This document shows, one piece after another, positions 17,254 through 25,658 of a DNA stretch of 34,576 nt. The translations under genes and the position numbers were made by a program. Under the pieces are notes generated by a model, which saw only the letters and a program-made list of their open reading frames with translations, was not told the DNA's origin and searched no databases. The first letter of the stretch is position 1. Each line of letters begins with the position of its first letter. The stretch spans positions 1 through 34,576 of the forward strand of contig NZ_JAFBID010000071.1 of the NCBI RefSeq assembly GCF_016811235.1. Reading direction: 5' to 3'. The stretch is from Microvirga arabica. Its GTDB lineage: Bacteria; Pseudomonadota; Alphaproteobacteria; Rhizobiales; Beijerinckiaceae.

Positions 17254-17280
17254 GACGAGACGGGACAGCCGGATGTGACA
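17254..17280 (-). promoter_or_regulatory. ECF41 autoregulatory promoter
   Basis: On the minus strand TGTCACA (17280-17274) is followed after exactly 16 bases by CGTC (17257-17254). This is the published ECF41 consensus, TGTCACA-N16-CGTC. It lies 40 bases before the start codon of the partner gene and oriented toward it, so the sigma factor very likely drives its own operon. Confidence 0.88.
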
Positions 17281-17298
17281 TGCGCCCCGAAGATTCTT

Positions 17299-17529
17299 CT
17301 AAAAATCGCTCGCCAGCCCCTTCACTTCCCAATCCTCGTAGCGGACGGGCTCAAGGCCGCCGCGGCCCTGGAGTTCCTTCTGCTTGGCGATCTCGGCCGC
17401 GCGGGCGTCGATGTCGAGGCGGCGCTGGGCGGCCTCCTGCAGAGCGCGCTGGGCGGCGGGAGAGAGAGGCTTTCCGGGGGCCGCGCCGTTGACGGGGCGG
17501 TCCGGAGGGGTGTTGTCGTTCGTGCTCAT
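17299..17529 (-). CDS. DUF1674 protein (SDHAF4/Sdh8-like)
   Basis: The 76-residue protein ends in ELQGRGGLEPVRYEDWEVKG.. and ASDF, the diagnostic end of DUF1674. The eukaryotic members (SDHAF4, Sdh8) assist assembly of the flavinated succinate dehydrogenase subunit, so a similar role is likely but unproven in bacteria. The N-terminal half is Pro/Ala-rich and probably flexible. I start at ATG 17529 (MSTNDNTPPD..); a frame running to 17586 adds an unlikely leader. It is divergent from htpX, a common arrangement in rhizobia, where rsmB also follows. The stop codon lies 19 bases beyond the ECF41 -35 element. Confidence 0.9.
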   Translation of the reverse strand: MSTNDNTPPDRPVNGAAPGKPLSPAAQRALQEAAQRRLDIDARAAEIAKQKELQGRGGLEPVRYEDWEVKGLASDF

Positions 17530-17633
17530 GAGAAGCCTTATACAGGGTCCCGCACCTCTTGGGAGGGAGCTGAACCATTCCCACATAGGGGTTGGAGGAT
17601 GGATACCGTGTTGACCACGAGGTGGAGACCCCG

Positions 17634-18593
17634 ATGAACACCGTCAAGACCGGAATGCTGCTCGCAGGCCTCATGGCCCTGTTCGGCGTCGTCGGCTATT
17701 TCCTGGGCGGCGGCACCGGCATGATAATCGCGCTTGGCTTTGGCCTTGCGACCAACCTCTTCGCCTATTGGAACTCGGACCGGCTGGCGCTCGCCGCCCA
17801 TCACGCGGTCGAGGTGGACGAGCGCACCGCGCCGGAACTCGTCGCCATGGTGCGCGATCTGAGCCAGCGCGCGGGCCTTCCCATGCCGCGGGTCTATCTC
17901 ATCGACAACCCGCAGCCAAATGCGTTCGCCACCGGGCGCAACCCGGAGAATGCGGCGGTCGCCGCCACCACGGGCCTGCTGCACATGCTCTCCCGGGACG
18001 AAATCGCCGGCGTGATGGCGCATGAGCTCGCCCACATCAAGAACCGCGACACGCTGATCATGACCGTGAGCGCGACGGTTGCCGGGGCCATCGCGACGCT
18101 CGCCCAGTTCGGCTTTCTCTTCGGCGGACGCGGCGACGAGCGGCCCAACCCCATCGTGATGCTGGCCACCGCGCTGCTGGCGCCGATTGCCGCCATGATC
18201 ATCCAGATGGCGATCAGCCGCTCGCGGGAATACGACGCCGACCGGATGGGCGCCGCAATCTCCGGCCAGCCCCTGGCGCTGGCCTCCGCGCTCGCCCGCA
18301 TCGCCGGCGGCGTGGCGCATATCCCGAACCCGGATGCGGAGCGTCGCCCTGCCACCGCCTCGCTCTTCATCATCAACCCGCTCTCGGGCCAGGGCGTGGA
18401 CAACCTGTTCTCCACCCATCCCGCGACGGAAAACCGGATTGCCGCGCTCCACGCTTTGGCGCAGGAGATGGGCTCCACACCGCAAGGCGGCTTCTTCACG
18501 CAGAGTTCAGCGAGTCCATGGGGTTCTCTTGGGAGATCCTCTGGGGGCTCCGTTTCAGGTTCGACCGGCACCCGCCGCGGGCCCTGGGGATAA
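17634..18593 (+). CDS. htpX: Membrane zinc metalloprotease HtpX
   Basis: HtpX is an inner-membrane protease that removes misfolded membrane proteins together with FtsH. The 319-residue product has two N-terminal helices (about 5-23 and 29-46) and the zinc motif HELAH (130-134, within MAHELAHIKNRD). Two further helices follow (about 145-165 and 178-200), then the SREYDADRMG segment with the third zinc ligand. The C-terminus is a low-complexity Ser/Gly tail (GSLGRSSGGSVSGSTGTRRG). ATG 17634 is chosen because the protein then starts MNTVKTGMLLAG, as in relatives. rsmB starts three bases after its stop, so the two are an operon. Confidence 0.96.
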   Translation: MNTVKTGMLLAGLMALFGVVGYFLGGGTGMIIALGFGLATNLFAYWNSDRLALAAHHAVEVDERTAPELVAMVRDLSQRAGLPMPRVYLIDNPQPNAFATGRNPENAAVAATTGLLHMLSRDEIAGVMAHELAHIKNRDTLIMTVSATVAGAIATLAQFGFLFGGRGDERPNPIVMLATALLAPIAAMIIQMAISRSREYDADRMGAAISGQPLALASALARIAGGVAHIPNPDAERRPATASLFIINPLSGQGVDNLFSTHPATENRIAALHALAQEMGSTPQGGFFTQSSASPWGSLGRSSGGSVSGSTGTRRGPWG

Positions 18594-18596
18594 ATT

Positions 18597-19910
18597 TTGA
18601 GTCAGTCGGACGAACAATCGGGCCTCGGCCCCCGCCGCCTCGCCTGGATGGCGGTGACGGAGACCCTCAAGCGGCGCGTGCCGCTCGACGATGTGATGGA
18701 GGAGCTCGCCCGCGCGGAGAATCTCTCCGCCCGCGACGAGGCGCTGGCGCGGGCCATCGCCATCGTGACCTTCCGGCGCCTCGGCACCCTCGGGCGCGCC
18801 CTGCGGGAGCGGCTCAACAAGGCGCCCAAGGACGAGCGCCTGATGCATCTGCTCGCCACCGGGGCGGCGCAGATCCTCTATCTCGACGTGCCGGACCATG
18901 CGGCCGTCGACAGCGCCGTGCAGCTGGCGCAGAACGACCCCAAGCTCCATCACGCCGGCGGCTTCATCAACGCCGTCCTGCGCCGGGTCGCCCGCGAGCG
19001 CGAGGCCATCCTGGCCGAGGACGATCCCTGGCTCGATACGCCCACCTGGCTGGAGGAGCGCTGGATCGCGCAATACGGCGAGCCGCAGGCCCAGAAAATC
19101 GTCGAGGCGCACCGTTCGCTCGCCTCCGTCGACGTGACGGTGAAGAACGATGCGGAATCCTGGGCCGAGCGCCTGGGCGGCGTTCTCCTGCCCACCGGCA
19201 GCATTCGCCTGAAGGAGCGTACCGCCATCCGCGAACTCCCCGGCTTCGAGGAGGGCGAATGGTGGGTGCAGGATGCCGCCGCCGCCCTGCCGGCCCGCCT
19301 GCTCGATCCGAAGCCCGGCGAGCGCATCGCGGATCTCTGCGCCGCGCCGGGCGGCAAGACCGCCCAATTGGCCGCAGCCGGCGCGGAAGTTCTGGCCGTC
19401 GACCGGTCGGCCAAGCGTCTTGTTCGGCTGGAGGAAAACCTCGCCCGCCTGAAGCTCAAGGCCGAGACCCGCGCCATCGATGCGGAAAAGCTCGACGCCG
19501 GGCCTTTCGACGCCATCCTGCTCGATGCCCCGTGTTCTGCCACCGGCACCATCCGCCGCCACCCGGACGTGGCCTGGACCAAAGGCGACGAGGACATCCG
19601 CAAGCTCGCAGGGCTCCAGAGCCGCCTCCTCGACAAGGCCGCAAGCCTGCTGAAGCCCGGCGGGCGGCTCGTCTACTGCACCTGCTCGCTGGAGGCCGAG
19701 GAGGGCGAGCGGCAGGCGGAAAGCTTCCTGGCGCGCCATCCTGACTTTACCCGCGTGCCTGTCACCGCCGGCGAGATTGGCGGCTTTACCGAGTGCATCA
19801 CGCCGCAGGGCGATGTCCGCACCCTGCCGAGCCAGATGGCGCTGGCCGGCCACGATCGCTCCGGCCTCGACGGCTTCTTTGTCGCACGGTTTGTTCACAG
19901 GCCATCGTGA
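18597..19910 (+). CDS. rsmB: 16S rRNA m5C967 methyltransferase RsmB (Fmu)
   Basis: The 437-residue enzyme has an N-terminal NusB-like RNA-binding domain (about 10-140) and a C-terminal RsmB/Nop2 SAM methyltransferase domain. The SAM loop is LCAAPGGKT (247-255). The two functional cysteines are Cys313 in DAPCSATG and Cys363 in YCTCS; the latter is the attacking residue by family analogy. It methylates C967 of 16S rRNA. The best start is a TTG at 18597, three bases after the htpX stop, with GGGGA about 7 bases upstream; no ATG lies in a suitable place nearby. The heparinase gene follows after about 95 bases. Confidence 0.95.
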   Translation: MSQSDEQSGLGPRRLAWMAVTETLKRRVPLDDVMEELARAENLSARDEALARAIAIVTFRRLGTLGRALRERLNKAPKDERLMHLLATGAAQILYLDVPDHAAVDSAVQLAQNDPKLHHAGGFINAVLRRVAREREAILAEDDPWLDTPTWLEERWIAQYGEPQAQKIVEAHRSLASVDVTVKNDAESWAERLGGVLLPTGSIRLKERTAIRELPGFEEGEWWVQDAAAALPARLLDPKPGERIADLCAAPGGKTAQLAAAGAEVLAVDRSAKRLVRLEENLARLKLKAETRAIDAEKLDAGPFDAILLDAPCSATGTIRRHPDVAWTKGDEDIRKLAGLQSRLLDKAASLLKPGGRLVYCTCSLEAEEGERQAESFLARHPDFTRVPVTAGEIGGFTECITPQGDVRTLPSQMALAGHDRSGLDGFFVARFVHRPS

Positions 19911-20006
19911 CGATGGTGAATGGTCTCTTACCGGGTGTTAACCAGTCAGCAGGAACTCCTCACCTAAGTTGACTTGAATTCAGCAGCATTGAGAGGAGCG
20001 CCACGG

Positions 20007-21761
20007 GTGGATTTCGGGCCGGATCGCTGGCGTCTGTATAGGCTTTGCCTTCGCGAGGCAGGCCGCGCCACGCGTGAAAGCATGGTCTGGAGCCTGTCCC
20101 GGATGTCCGGCGCCCCCGTACCCACGCGGCTGCTCTTCGCCCCGCAGGACCTGCGCACCGCCGATCCCACGGTCGCAACCGATATCTATTCCGGCTTCTT
20201 CGCCTTCTCCGGCCGCGCCATCACCACGGGCGGGCGCTCGCCCTTCGCCTTCAGCCCGCCGAGCCGCGCCTGGGGCGAGGCGCTCTACGGCTTCGGCTGG
20301 CTGCGCCACCTGCGCGCCGCAGGCACCGCGCTGGCCCAGGCCAATGCCCGCTCGCTGGTTGACGAGTTCGTCACCTCCAAGCTCGGCGACAAGCGGCTCG
20401 CCTGCAGCACCGAGATCACGGCGCGCCGGCTCATGTCCTTCATCAGCCAGTCGCCGCTGATCCTGGAAGGCGCCGACCACGCCTTCTACCAGCGGTTTCT
20501 AAAAATCATCGGGCAGCATGTGCGCATCCTGGAGCGCCAGATCCGCGCCGGCGCCCTGCCCTATCAGCAGCTCATGGCCGGGATCGCGCTGTGCTATGCG
20601 GGCCTGTGCTGCGAAGGGCTCGACCGCACCTTGCGCCGCGCAAGTCGTTTGCTGTCACGGGAACTCGACCGGCAGATCCTGGCCGATGGCGGGCATGTGA
20701 GCCGCAACCCGCGCATCGTCGTCGAGTTGCTGTTCGACCTGCTCCCCCTGCGCCAGATGTTCGCCAGCCGCGAGGTCGACACGCCTGAGGCGCTGCTGCG
20801 CTCCGTCGACCGCATGCTGCCCATGGTGCGCCTGTTCCGCCACGGGGACGGCACCCTCTCGCATTTCAACGGCATGGGCGTGACGGCGGCCGATCATCTC
20901 GCAACCCTGCTCACCTATGACGACATGCGCAGCCAGCCGATCCATCACGCGCCGCATTCGGGCTATGAGCGCTTGGAGGCCGGGCGCACCCTGGTGGTGG
21001 CCGATGTGGGCACGCCGCCGCCGCGCCCCCTGTCGCAGGAAGCAGGCGCCGGCTGTCTGTCCTTCGAGTTCTCGAGCGCCGCGCAGCGCATTGTGGTCAA
21101 TTGCGGTATGCCGCAGATCGCCGCTGAGCCGATCATCCAGGCCTCGCGTTCGACTGCCGCGCATTCCACTGCTTCCATCAACGACATCTCCTCTTGCCAG
21201 ATCGTCGACAAGAAGGGCACCTGGCTCCAGCGCCGGATCTCCGCCTGGCTCCTGCGCCGGGTCGGCCCGGTGATGCTCAGCGGGCCGGAGCGGGTGACGG
21301 CGGAGCGCAGCGAGCGGGAGCACGCGCAGCTTCTCACCGCCAGCCACGACGGCTACAAGGCTCGCTTCGGCCTCACCCATGAGCGGCGCTGGCAGCTCGC
21401 GCCCAAAGGCAACGTGCTCGAAGGCGAGGACAATTTCTGGAGCGAGGGCGCCACTACAGGCACGGCCCAGGCCATCATCCGCTTCCATCTCGCGCCCGGC
21501 ATCAAGGCAAGCCTCGCGCAGGGCGGCCGCGTGGTGATGCTGGTTTTGCCCAACCGGGAGGCCTGGCAGTTCTCGGCCATTCCCATCGAGGCGCAGATTG
21601 AGGACAGTGTGTTCCTTGCCACCGCCGACGGCCTGCGCCGCACGGAGCAGATCGTCCTGACAATCCGCCCGAGCGAGACTCCATCCGTGCGCTGGCGCTT
21701 CGAACGCCTGGCGCGCACGTTCGAGCCGGGCCAGCCGCAGGAGCAGGCGGAGCTGATCTGA
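20007..21761 (+). CDS. Heparinase II/III family protein
   Basis: This 584-residue protein has an N-terminal alpha-helical (alpha/alpha toroid-like) half and a C-terminal beta-rich heparinase II/III-like domain. Typical segments are WGEALYGFGWLRHL near 90, DGGHVSRNPR near 230, FRHGDGTLSHFNG near 280 and HSTASINDISS near 385. Named family enzymes cleave uronic-acid polysaccharides, but this rhizobial branch next to rsmB and purH has no proven substrate. No signal peptide is evident, which is odd for a polysaccharide lyase. GTG 20007 is preferred: AGGAG lies at 19994-19998. A TTG at 19974 would add 11 residues without a good ribosome site. Confidence 0.9.
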   Translation: MDFGPDRWRLYRLCLREAGRATRESMVWSLSRMSGAPVPTRLLFAPQDLRTADPTVATDIYSGFFAFSGRAITTGGRSPFAFSPPSRAWGEALYGFGWLRHLRAAGTALAQANARSLVDEFVTSKLGDKRLACSTEITARRLMSFISQSPLILEGADHAFYQRFLKIIGQHVRILERQIRAGALPYQQLMAGIALCYAGLCCEGLDRTLRRASRLLSRELDRQILADGGHVSRNPRIVVELLFDLLPLRQMFASREVDTPEALLRSVDRMLPMVRLFRHGDGTLSHFNGMGVTAADHLATLLTYDDMRSQPIHHAPHSGYERLEAGRTLVVADVGTPPPRPLSQEAGAGCLSFEFSSAAQRIVVNCGMPQIAAEPIIQASRSTAAHSTASINDISSCQIVDKKGTWLQRRISAWLLRRVGPVMLSGPERVTAERSEREHAQLLTASHDGYKARFGLTHERRWQLAPKGNVLEGEDNFWSEGATTGTAQAIIRFHLAPGIKASLAQGGRVVMLVLPNREAWQFSAIPIEAQIEDSVFLATADGLRRTEQIVLTIRPSETPSVRWRFERLARTFEPGQPQEQAELI

Positions 21762-21944
21762 AGACAATCTTGTGAAACGGCGACTTGCGAACCCGTGAGT
21801 TTTTAGGTCCCTTGCGTCTACGGTTTCTGCGCGGCGGGGAAGGGCCGCGGAACTCCGATAAAGCCGTTTACGGAAAGCAGGCGGCCCAACCTTCAGGACA
21901 GGAGTCTCTTGCGGTTTAGCCACCGTGCCTCATAAAAGCAGGCC

Positions 21945-22154
21945 ATGAAGACAGCAGCAGAATACAGGAAACACGCCGAAGAGTGCCGAGTGCTTGCCCG
22001 ACAGGTGCCGGATGGGGAACAGCGGGACCAGCTTCTGGAGATGGCCCGAACCTGGGACGACCTCGCGGACACCCGGGAAGGTCTGGTGCGCAATCACCCT
22101 GAACTCTCCACCGGGGATGCCGATATGGCTGAGCAACCGCCTTCCAAGCGGTAA
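21945..22154 (+). CDS. Small conserved AEYRKHAEEC-type protein
   Basis: The 69-residue product starts MKTAAEYRKHAEECRVLARQ and continues QLLEMARTWDDLADTREGLV. This short helical pattern recurs in many uncharacterised proteins of Bradyrhizobium, Methylobacterium and relatives. It should form a helical hairpin, is hydrophilic and has one Cys. Function is unknown. A GCAGG precedes the ATG at modest strength. It is followed by a clear hairpin at 22189-22216. It stands alone between heparinase and the convergent DUF1127 gene. Confidence 0.75.
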   Translation: MKTAAEYRKHAEECRVLARQVPDGEQRDQLLEMARTWDDLADTREGLVRNHPELSTGDADMAEQPPSKR

Positions 22155-22188
22155 GCCAGCGCCAGCAAGGCGGCACAAGCACCGAGCA

Positions 22189-22216
22189 GCCTCAGGGGCT
22201 CCACATCCCCTGAGGC
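22189..22216 (+). terminator. Terminator-like hairpin between convergent small genes
   Basis: GCCTCAGGGG (22189-22198) and CCCCTGAGGC (22207-22216) form a perfect 10-bp stem with an 8-base loop. A patchy T-rich stretch (TTGCAATTCTCGTTTTCTC) follows on the plus strand. Confidence 0.6.
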
Positions 22217-22234
22217 CTTGCAATTCTCGTTTTC

Positions 22235-22471
22235 TCAAGGCGGCGGGTTCATTTTCCACCATTCATCGACCCGGCTTTCGGGCTCGCGCCACAGACCGAT
22301 GTCGCGCAGCGCATGATTGTTGAGATGCCCCAACCTCTGCAAAGCCCGCAGCTCGGTGAAGCGGTTCCACGATGCAGCAATTCCAGCCATCCAAGACACG
22401 GCGGTCCGGATGCTGGGAATGGCCGGGTAGAAGCGGGGCTTGTGTTTTGGCGTATGAAAGAGAGTGTTCAT
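22235..22471 (-). CDS. DUF1127 domain small protein
   Basis: The 78-residue protein contains the DUF1127 core near its middle: W..F.ELRALQRLGHLNNHALRDIGL. In alphaproteobacteria, short DUF1127 proteins affect phosphate and nitrogen stress responses and RNA turnover, and some bind RNA through the arginine-rich core. This member has an N-terminal extension and a tryptophan-rich end (VDEWWKMNPPP). ATG 22471 is chosen because GGAGAG lies five bases upstream; a frame to 22486 adds five residues. It is convergent with the small helical protein upstream. Confidence 0.85.
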   Translation of the reverse strand: MNTLFHTPKHKPRFYPAIPSIRTAVSWMAGIAASWNRFTELRALQRLGHLNNHALRDIGLWREPESRVDEWWKMNPPP

Positions 22472-22754
22472 GCTTGCTCTCCACAATCGGCATGAGGAGA
22501 GCAGAGAACCTCAGGACCCTACCCGCCTCGGGAGGGTCCTCGGGAATGATCACGCACGCATCAACGCAACACCCATCCCGCGCACCCCGTGAGGTACGTG
22601 AAGCGATGAGTAAGCCAGGATGCGCGCTTGATCATGACAGGAATCCTAGCAGAGGTTATATCATCCGCCAAGCTTTTTGGATGTGAGGCAGGCGGTGCCG
22701 ACCGCATGCCCGCAGGGGCTAGACCTTTTGTGGGCCACATCGATTCTGTCGCCC
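22472..22754. other. Spacer between the DUF1127 gene and trpS; nothing recognised
   Basis: About 280 bases with no credible gene or strong repeat. It should contain the DUF1127 promoter on the minus strand and the end of the trpS transcript, but no clear signal was found for either. Confidence 0.4.
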
Positions 22755-23777
22755 TCATTCTCTGAAGGCAAACAGCCCGAGGCCGTCGCGAAGCTCGTCG
22801 AGGGTTGCCTGCGTCTTGCCCCTTGCCCGGCGTGTTCCTTCGCGCAGGATGTCGAGCACATCGGAGCTCTGGCGGGCCAAGGCCTGCCTGCGTTCCCGGA
22901 TCGGCGCCAGCAGAACCTGCAGGATGGTCTCCAATCTCCGCTTGAGCGCCATGTCCCCGAGACCGCCGCGCCTGTACTGCGCCTTCAGGTCCTCCACCGC
23001 CTCCCGATCATCATCGAATGCGTCGAGGTAGGTGAAGACCACGTTGCCCTCCACCGTTCCGGGATCGGAGGCCCTCAGATGGTTCGGATCGGTGTACATG
23101 CGCCGCACGGCGGCGGCGATCTCCTCTGCAGACGCGGAGAGCGGGATCGCATTGCCCTGCGACTTGCTCATCTTGGCCTTGCCGTCGACGCCCGGCAGCC
23201 GACCGACCCGGGGGATCAGGGCGGTTGCTTCCAGAAGGACCTGACGGCCGATCTGTCGGTTGAGGCGCCGGACGATCTCGTTGGTCTGCTCGATCAGGGG
23301 CGCCTGGTCCTCCCCGACCGGCACGAGGGTAGCCTTGAAGCCGGTGATGTCCGCAGCCTGCGCCACGGGATAGCACAGGAAGCCCGCCGGGATGTCGCGG
23401 CCGAAGTCGCGCGCCTGGATCTCGTCCTTGATGGTCGGGTTCCGCTCCAGACGGGCGACTGTCACGAAGTTGAGGTAGAGCTGGCTGAGTTCGGCGAGAG
23501 CCGGCAGGCATGACTGGACGCAGATGGTCGTGACGGTCGGATCGATCCCAACGGCGAGGTAATCGAGGGCCACCTCCACGATATTGCGGCGCACCCTCTC
23601 GGGATTGTGCGCATTGTCCGTCAGCGCCTGAGCGTCGGCGAGAAGCAGGAACTGACGGTGGGTGTGCTGAAGGGCGACGCGGTTTCTGAGGGATCCGACA
23701 TAGTGGCCGAGATGAAGCGGCCCGGTCGTGCGGTCGCCGGTGAGGATGGTCGGTTTTTGCGTAAGCTCGATAGCCAT
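22755..23777 (-). CDS. trpS: Auxiliary tryptophanyl-tRNA synthetase (type II-like)
   Basis: The 340-residue class I synthetase charges tRNA-Trp. The HIGH-type motif is HLGH (22-25, in GPLHLGHYVGSL) and the KMSKS loop is at 202-206. The opening ILTGDRTTGPLHLGHY, the segments LADAQALTDN and NPTIKDEI, and the TDPNHLRASDPG..EGN block resemble Deinococcus TrpRS II and Gram-positive enzymes. The usual proteobacterial TrpRS instead opens with GxQPTGxLHLGNYLGA. Such auxiliary enzymes can confer resistance to TrpRS inhibitors or partner with nitric oxide synthase in Deinococcus; no such partner gene is seen here. CAGGAGG before ATG 23777 is strong. It is divergent from purH and likely an acquired second copy. 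Confidence 0.93.
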   Translation of the reverse strand: MAIELTQKPTILTGDRTTGPLHLGHYVGSLRNRVALQHTHRQFLLLADAQALTDNAHNPERVRRNIVEVALDYLAVGIDPTVTTICVQSCLPALAELSQLYLNFVTVARLERNPTIKDEIQARDFGRDIPAGFLCYPVAQAADITGFKATLVPVGEDQAPLIEQTNEIVRRLNRQIGRQVLLEATALIPRVGRLPGVDGKAKMSKSQGNAIPLSASAEEIAAAVRRMYTDPNHLRASDPGTVEGNVVFTYLDAFDDDREAVEDLKAQYRRGGLGDMALKRRLETILQVLLAPIRERRQALARQSSDVLDILREGTRRARGKTQATLDELRDGLGLFAFRE

Positions 23778-24065
23778 GGCAGGCCTCCTGAAGGGAGCCG
23801 CCGCGACGGAAGAGCGATCGAGAGAACAAGACCAAGCCTACCGTTCAACGGCGGCAAGGGTCGAAATGAACATGACGACGTGCCGCTCCTAGAGGGAGCG
23901 CCACCAAACGATTTGGGTGAGATGAGCACGTTGCGTCATTCGAGAAGGATGACACAAGCAATCTGCTGTTGGCAACAATCTTTCAATCGTCACCCTCCCC
24001 GGTTCCCATCCCCTCCCCACCATGCTATCGCGCCCGCATCATTTTCCTCCAAGGGAGCGGCCGTC
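23778..24065. other. Divergent spacer trpS/purH; no gene seen
   Basis: The 288 bases should hold both promoters. On the trpS side I looked for a tryptophan-rich leader peptide with attenuator hairpins or a T-box and saw none. There is only a small hairpin GCTCC/GGAGC near 23883-23897. On the purH side no purine riboswitch-like fold was recognised. Confidence 0.4.
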
Positions 24066-25658
24066 ATGCCGAGCGACCTGAAGCGCGTTTCCCGTGCTTT
24101 GCTTTCCGTATCCGACAAGACGGGTCTCGTGGACTTTGCCCGGGCGCTTCATGAGCGCGGCATCGAGCTGGTCTCCACCGGCGGCACGCATAAGGCCTTG
24201 AGCGAGGCGGGCCTGCCTGTGAAGGACGTGAGCGAGCTCACGGGATTCCCTGAGATGATGGACGGGCGCGTGAAGACGCTGCACCCCGCCGTCCATGGCG
24301 GCCTCCTGGCGATCCGCGCCAACCCGGAGCACCAGGCGGCCATGCTCGCCCACGGCATCCAAGCCATCGACCTCCTGGTGGTGAACCTCTACCCGTTCGA
24401 GGCGACGGTGGCGGCCGACAAGCCCTATGACGACTGCATCGAGAACATCGACATCGGCGGCCCGGCGATGATCCGCGCGGCCGCCAAGAACCACGGCGAT
24501 GTGGCCGTGGTGGTGGACGGCGCCGATTACGCGGCCGTTCTCCACGATCTGGCGCAATACGACGGCACGGTGACGCTCACCCTGCGCCGGCGGCTGGCGC
24601 AGAAGGCCTATTCGCGCACGGCCGCCTACGATGCGGCGATCTCCAACTGGTTTGCGAACGAACTCGGTGACGCCACCCCGCCGTTCCGGGCGCTCGGCGG
24701 CGCGATTGCCGAGGTGATGCGCTACGGCGAGAATCCGCACCAGTCTGCCGCCTTCTACCGCACGCCGGAGAACCGCCCCGGCGTCGCCACGGCCCGCCAG
24801 GTGCAGGGCAAGCAGCTCTCCTACAACAACATCAACGACACGGATGCGGCCTACGAGGCCGTCGCCGAGTTCGACCCGAACCGCTCCGCCGCCATCGTGA
24901 TCGTCAAGCACGCGAACCCCTGCGGCGTGGCGGAAGGCACGAGCCTTCGCGAGGCTTACGAGAAGGCGCTTCGCTGCGATCCGGTTTCGGCCTTCGGCGG
25001 AATCGTGGCCATGAACCGGACGCTCGACGCGGAGGCCGCCAAGGCCATCACGGAGATCTTCACCGAGGTGATCATCGCGCCCGATGCAAGCGAGGAGGCC
25101 ATTGCGATCGTCGCCGCCAAGAAGAACCTGCGCCTGCTGCTCGCAGGCTCCCTGCCCGATCCGCGCGCACCAGGCCTGACCCTGCGCACGGTCGCCGGCG
25201 GCTTCCTGGCGCAGAACCGGGACAACGCGGTGGTCGACGCCATGGACCTGAAGGTGGTGACGAAGCGCGCCCCCACGGAGCAGGAACTCGCCGACCTGCG
25301 CTTCGCCTTCCGGGTCGCCAAGCACGTGAAGTCGAACGCCATCGTCTATGCGAAGGATCTTGCCACGGTGGGCATCGGCGCCGGCCAGATGAGCCGCGTG
25401 GATTCCTCCCGCATCGCCGCCTGGAAGGCCGCGGAAGCGGCAAAGGCGGCCAACCTTCCGGAGACTCTCGCCAAGGGCTCGGTGGTGGCCTCCGACGCCT
25501 TCTTCCCCTTCGCCGACGGCCTGCTCGCCGCAGCCGAAGCCGGCGCTACCGCGGTGATCCAGCCCGGCGGCTCCATGCGCGACGACGAGGTGATCAAGGC
25601 GGCCGACGAGGCGGGGCTCGCGATGGTGTTCACCGGGCACAGGCACTTCCGGCATTGA
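24066..25658 (+). CDS. purH: Bifunctional AICAR formyltransferase / IMP cyclohydrolase
   Basis: PurH performs the last two steps of IMP synthesis. The 530-residue product has the N-terminal IMP cyclohydrolase (MGS-like) domain. Its motifs are RALLSVSDKTGLVDFARAL, STGGTHKAL, GRVKTLHP..HGGLL and NLYPFEATV. The AICAR transformylase domain follows, with GENPHQ.A near 224, QGKQLSYNNINDTDAA near 250 and the catalytic Lys281-His282 in VKHANPCGV. It ends in GGSMRDDEVI..ADEAGLAMVFTGHRHFRH, the standard C-terminus. ATG 24066 has AAGGGAG nine bases upstream. Length and motifs are normal. Confidence 0.98.
   Translation: MPSDLKRVSRALLSVSDKTGLVDFARALHERGIELVSTGGTHKALSEAGLPVKDVSELTGFPEMMDGRVKTLHPAVHGGLLAIRANPEHQAAMLAHGIQAIDLLVVNLYPFEATVAADKPYDDCIENIDIGGPAMIRAAAKNHGDVAVVVDGADYAAVLHDLAQYDGTVTLTLRRRLAQKAYSRTAAYDAAISNWFANELGDATPPFRALGGAIAEVMRYGENPHQSAAFYRTPENRPGVATARQVQGKQLSYNNINDTDAAYEAVAEFDPNRSAAIVIVKHANPCGVAEGTSLREAYEKALRCDPVSAFGGIVAMNRTLDAEAAKAITEIFTEVIIAPDASEEAIAIVAAKKNLRLLLAGSLPDPRAPGLTLRTVAGGFLAQNRDNAVVDAMDLKVVTKRAPTEQELADLRFAFRVAKHVKSNAIVYAKDLATVGIGAGQMSRVDSSRIAAWKAAEAAKAANLPETLAKGSVVASDAFFPFADGLLAAAEAGATAVIQPGGSMRDDEVIKAADEAGLAMVFTGHRHFRH

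Noticed and set aside
23778..24065. T-box or tryptophan leader attenuator for trpS
   Set aside because: No specifier loop, T-box core or tandem Trp codons followed by alternative hairpins could be found.
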